Positions 14,614 through 16,599 of a stretch of DNA of 16,599 nucleotides are shown piece by piece (the stretch's first letter is position 1; the number at the start of each line of letters is the position of its first letter). Location: positions 1 to 16,599 of the forward strand of contig JAPUJM010000004.1 in NCBI GenBank assembly GCA_027296205.1, in the 5' to 3' direction. Both the position numbers and the translations under genes were made by a program. This DNA is from Actinomycetota bacterium (GTDB taxonomy: Bacteria; Actinomycetota; Acidimicrobiia; Spongiisociales; ZC4RG35). The notes beneath the pieces were generated by a model. It saw only the letters and a list, made by a program, of their open reading frames with translations. It did no database searches and was not told where the DNA came from.

Positions 14614-15617
14614 CGTCCGCCGTCCGCTACCAGGGCGCTCATGATCGCTTTTTGGGTGTGGAGACGGTTTTCGGCCTCGTCGTAGGCAAAGCAATTTCGG
14701 GCATCGAATACGGCGTCGGTCATGATGACGTTTCGCCTCATTGGAAGACAATGACTCACCAGGGCATCGTTGGTGAGAGCCATCTTCTCCTCGTCCACGA
14801 TGAAGTGTCGGTACTGATCCCTGATGGGTTTCTCCGTTTCCCAGTTGCCGAAGTAGGGGAGGGCGCCCCAACTCTTGGCGTAGACGACGTCCGCCCCTCG
14901 ATAGGCGGTGTCGATGTCATGGGTGACGGTGAGGCTCCGTCCGTTGGAGTTGGCGTCTGCACCCGCAATGTCCAGGTAGCGATGGTCGAGCACGAACTCT
15001 TCGTTCGGGCACAGGAGCGTGACGTCCATTCCGAACTTGGCGGCGATGACCAGAGCGGAGTTGGCGACGGCTGTGTTGAGAGGTTTCGGGTGGTAGGACC
15101 AGGTGAGAACGAACTTCTTACCGTCGAGTTGGCCGATCTGCTCTTGGAGAGCCATGGTCATCGCCATCTCCTGGCAGGGGTGTGTGATCGTCTCCATGTT
15201 GATGACCGGGACGTCGGCGTGGTTGACGAAGGAGTCGAGGATTCGGTCCTTGCGGTCCTCCTCCCAGTCCTCGAACTTGGGGAACGCACGGATCCCGATC
15301 AGGTCGCAGTAACGGGAGAGGACCTTGGCCGCCTCCCTGACGTGCTCCTCGGCGTCTCCGAGCATGACGACACCGTCATCGAACTCGAGGGGCCACATGC
15401 CACCAGATGGAGACAGCACCACCGCGTGACCGCCCAGCTGATTGGCCCCGACGTCGAACGAAGTGCGGGTTCGCAGGGAGTTGTTGAGGAAGAGACGTGC
15501 GATCGTCTTCCCGGACAGGGCGTTTCCGTACGGGGACGTCTTGAAGACCCGGGCCTCGTCTATCAGGGTCTGTAACTCGGGCCGTGACCAGTCGTAGGTG
15601 TTGGCGAAGTGCCTGAT
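14610..15617 (-). CDS. argF': N-acetylornithine carbamoyltransferase (AOTCase), unusual start
   Basis: AOTCase carbamoylates N-acetylornithine to N-acetylcitrulline, replacing ordinary ornithine carbamoyltransferase. The frame gives about 335 residues, beginning RHFANTYDWSRPEL. The carbamoyl-phosphate loop SLRTRT is at 47-52 and GGHAVVL follows. GDAEEH has Glu90, which aligns with the Glu that selects acetylornithine in Xanthomonas. INMETITHPCQE, KSWGALPYFGNWE, EKPIRDQY, SHCLPMRRN and DEAENRLH complete the AOTCase pattern. The first conventional start in frame is GTG 15422, which would delete the carbamoyl-phosphate loop, so translation must begin upstream. Between the TAA at 15629 and Arg2 the only codons are ATT, GGG, GCG and ATC; I place the start at ATC 15617. 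A missing G in the run at 15620-15623 would instead restore a TTG start. Confidence 0.9.
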   Translation of the reverse strand: MRHFANTYDWSRPELQTLIDEARVFKTSPYGNALSGKTIARLFLNNSLRTRTSFDVGANQLGGHAVVLSPSGGMWPLEFDDGVVMLGDAEEHVREAAKVLSRYCDLIGIRAFPKFEDWEEDRKDRILDSFVNHADVPVINMETITHPCQEMAMTMALQEQIGQLDGKKFVLTWSYHPKPLNTAVANSALVIAAKFGMDVTLLCPNEEFVLDHRYLDIAGADANSNGRSLTVTHDIDTAYRGADVVYAKSWGALPYFGNWETEKPIRDQYRHFIVDEEKMALTNDALVSHCLPMRRNVIMTDAVFDARNCFAYDEAENRLHTQKAIMSALVADGGR

Positions 15618-15629
15618 CGCCCCAATTTA

Positions 15630-15648
15630 GCGTGTGTGCGGCACACGC
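15630..15648 (-). terminator. Hairpin and dyad between the SIMPL gene and argF'
   Basis: GCGTGTG (15630-15636) and CACACGC (15642-15648) pair perfectly around five bases, starting one base after the stop codon of the SIMPL gene. An alternative reading is the DNA dyad GTGTGC-G-GCACAC (15634-15646), centred about 23 bases before the argF' start, which would suit an operator. TAAATT but no U-tract follows. Terminator and operator roles are both inferred. Confidence 0.5.
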
Positions 15649-15649
15649 A

Positions 15650-16396
15650 TCAGCCCTCGAGTGCGAACTGAACCTGGATGCTGATGGTCACCGCAGACGT
15701 GCCTGGTTCGATTGGTGTTGTCGCCAACAGAGCCGCGCTATCAGCTTGGAGAGTCTCGAACGGAATCGGTGTCGGTGCCCTGCTGAACGACTCGTTGATG
15801 GTGATGGCGGGACCGAGTGTCTGACCGGCAAGGTCTGCCAGTTGCTGGGCCTTGGCCAGTGCGTCGTTCCAGGCCACCTGGCGGGCGGCCTCGATCATCT
15901 CGGTGTCATCTTCGATCGAGAAACTCAGGCTGTTGACGCGAACCGCGTCTCCGCCGGCTGCGACGGCCGAGTCGAGGACGTTCCCGGCTTCACTGACGTC
16001 GCGGATCTTGGCCCGGACCGTGTTGTCCACCCGGTAGCCAATCAGCCTCTCCCGATCGCTTCGGTAGTCGTACTCGGGCCATATCGAGTAGTTGGTCGTG
16101 GTGATGTCGTCGGGGTCAACACCGCTGGATATGAGGGAGGCGATCAGCGCATCGGCTTTCTCGGCTGCGAGTGCACTGGCCTCGGCGACCGTGTCGCCGC
16201 GAACGGACACGCCGATGTTCACCGTCACGGTGTCGGGTGTCCCGGTGACCTCGCCGGTTCCGGAAACAGAGATCCCCGACTGGGTCTCCCCCGTGTTGAC
16301 GGTGATATTGGGCGGCTGGGCGGTCTCCTGGCCGGCTGTGCAAGCTGCCAGTGCGATGGCCGCAACCGCCACAATTGCGATAGCTGAACGCTGCAT
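15650..16396 (-). CDS. SIMPL-domain (DUF541) lipoprotein
   Basis: The 248-residue product begins MQRSAIAIVAVAAIALAAC, a lipoprotein signal with lipobox Cys19. A short linker leads to the SIMPL/DUF541 domain, with ISVSGTGEVTGTPDTVTVNIGVSV at its start, a Val-Asp-Pro-Asp-Asp-Ile-Thr-Thr turn, YSIWPEYDY, GYRVDNTVRAKIRD and VAWNDALAKAQQLADLAG. These proteins (YggE-like) lie in the envelope of many bacteria and form oligomers; their biochemical role is poorly known. ATG 16396 is preferred because GGAG lies five to six bases upstream; the longer TTG 16408 would begin inside that ribosome site. No functional tie to the arginine genes that follow is apparent. Confidence 0.88.
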   Translation of the reverse strand: MQRSAIAIVAVAAIALAACTAGQETAQPPNITVNTGETQSGISVSGTGEVTGTPDTVTVNIGVSVRGDTVAEASALAAEKADALIASLISSGVDPDDITTTNYSIWPEYDYRSDRERLIGYRVDNTVRAKIRDVSEAGNVLDSAVAAGGDAVRVNSLSFSIEDDTEMIEAARQVAWNDALAKAQQLADLAGQTLGPAITINESFSRAPTPIPFETLQADSAALLATTPIEPGTSAVTISIQVQFALEG

Positions 16397-16478
16397 TTGA
16401 TTCTCCAATCGAGATTCTTCCTCAATTGGACGACGCGGGCACCGTCAGCGGTTCCTGCCTGGAGGCTCGAGACGATCA

Positions 16479-16497
16479 ACCAGGCCACGAGCCCGGT
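16479..16497 (-). terminator. Hairpin directly after a stop codon near the window end
   Basis: On the minus strand ACCGGGC (16497-16491) pairs with GCCTGGT (16485-16479) using one G-U pair, loop TCGTG. The first A is the last base of the TGA at 16499-16497. A weakly T-rich stretch follows. It supports a gene ending here. The remaining bases 16398-16478 must hold the SIMPL promoter, which I cannot define. Confidence 0.45.
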
Positions 16498-16598
16498 CAG
16501 AGCCTGACCCGGTTGTCGACTACGAGCACGCCGTCATCTGCCAAAAGCAAAGCCTGCCGACCCGGATTCGGGGTACGGAGATGACCTCCCGATCCGAC
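16497..16598 (-). CDS. Possible C-terminal end of an unidentified gene, truncated by the window edge
   Basis: The minus strand is open for 33 codons before a TGA and reads GRQALLLADDGVLVVDNRV near its end. About two thirds of third positions are G or C, which is modest for this genome. Both other minus frames contain stops, and a hairpin follows the stop directly. It is too short to assign a family. Confidence 0.35.
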   Translation of the reverse strand, partial: VGSGGHLRTPNPGRQALLLADDGVLVVDNRVRL

Positions 16599-16599
16599 C

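Noticed and set aside
14614..14871. N-terminal extension of the NAGS/K frame
   Set aside because: It lies within argF' in another frame, is basic and low in hydrophobics, and ATG 14613 with its ATGA overlap gives the expected family N-terminus.
14652..15575. 307-codon open frame on the plus strand
   Set aside because: It is antisense to the carbamoyltransferase, whose motifs run through the whole segment.
15632..16387. 251-codon open frame on the plus strand
   Set aside because: It is antisense to the SIMPL lipoprotein, which has a signal peptide, ribosome site and family motifs; the plus-strand translation has no recognisable pattern. High GC content produces such frames.
1..16599. CRISPR array, mobile element or phage remnant
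   Set aside because: There are no spaced direct repeats of 25-40 bases, no transposase or integrase motifs, and no terminal inverted repeats with target duplications.

Overview
The window is a high-GC stretch with short intergenic gaps, start codons that include GTG and apparently CTG, and several gene overlaps of the ATGA type. It looks like the chromosome of an actinobacterium. The mutM-acyP-smc-ftsY block, the Thr/Ser/Ala-rich lipoproteins and the von Willebrand/DUF11 surface protein suggest an uncultured environmental lineage such as Acidimicrobiia. The lineage is an inference, since there is no rRNA gene here.

Layout. (1) 2-1285: the 3' part of a large secreted protein with a von Willebrand A domain, a DUF11 domain and a PGYWRNH-type domain. 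(2) 1286-2364: a possible 44-residue ORF and a polytopic membrane protein, both on the minus strand. (3) 2405-8436, plus strand: mutM, acyP, smc, ftsY and cdd, an apparent operon for DNA repair, chromosome compaction, SRP targeting and pyrimidine salvage. (4) 8439-9113, minus: a lipoprotein with a heptad-repeat stalk and a lamin-tail-like domain. (5) 9261-10968, minus: etfA and etfB, the electron transfer flavoprotein. (6) 11036-12352, minus: pyrimidine-nucleoside (thymidine) phosphorylase. (7) 12366-15617, minus: argC, a fused N-acetylglutamate synthase/kinase and an N-acetylornithine carbamoyltransferase. (8) 15650-16396, minus: a SIMPL-domain lipoprotein. (9) 16497-16598, minus: the possible tail of another gene.

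The most interesting part is the arginine cluster. All three enzymes resemble the Xanthomonas set, in which the carbamoyl group is put on N-acetylornithine instead of ornithine. The carbamoyltransferase reading frame has no ATG, GTG, TTG or CTG at its expected start, so it either begins at a rare codon (ATC) or carries a one-base error in a G run. mutM appears to start at CTG, dictated by its catalytic proline and a well-placed Shine-Dalgarno sequence. Several genes end in GC-rich hairpins that overlap or directly follow the stop codon and mostly lack a U-tract, which suggests a shared 3'-end signal.

I found no CRISPR array, tRNA, rRNA, insertion sequence, phage gene or recognisable defence system. 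Most of the window is ordinary housekeeping, and I do not claim a wholly new system.
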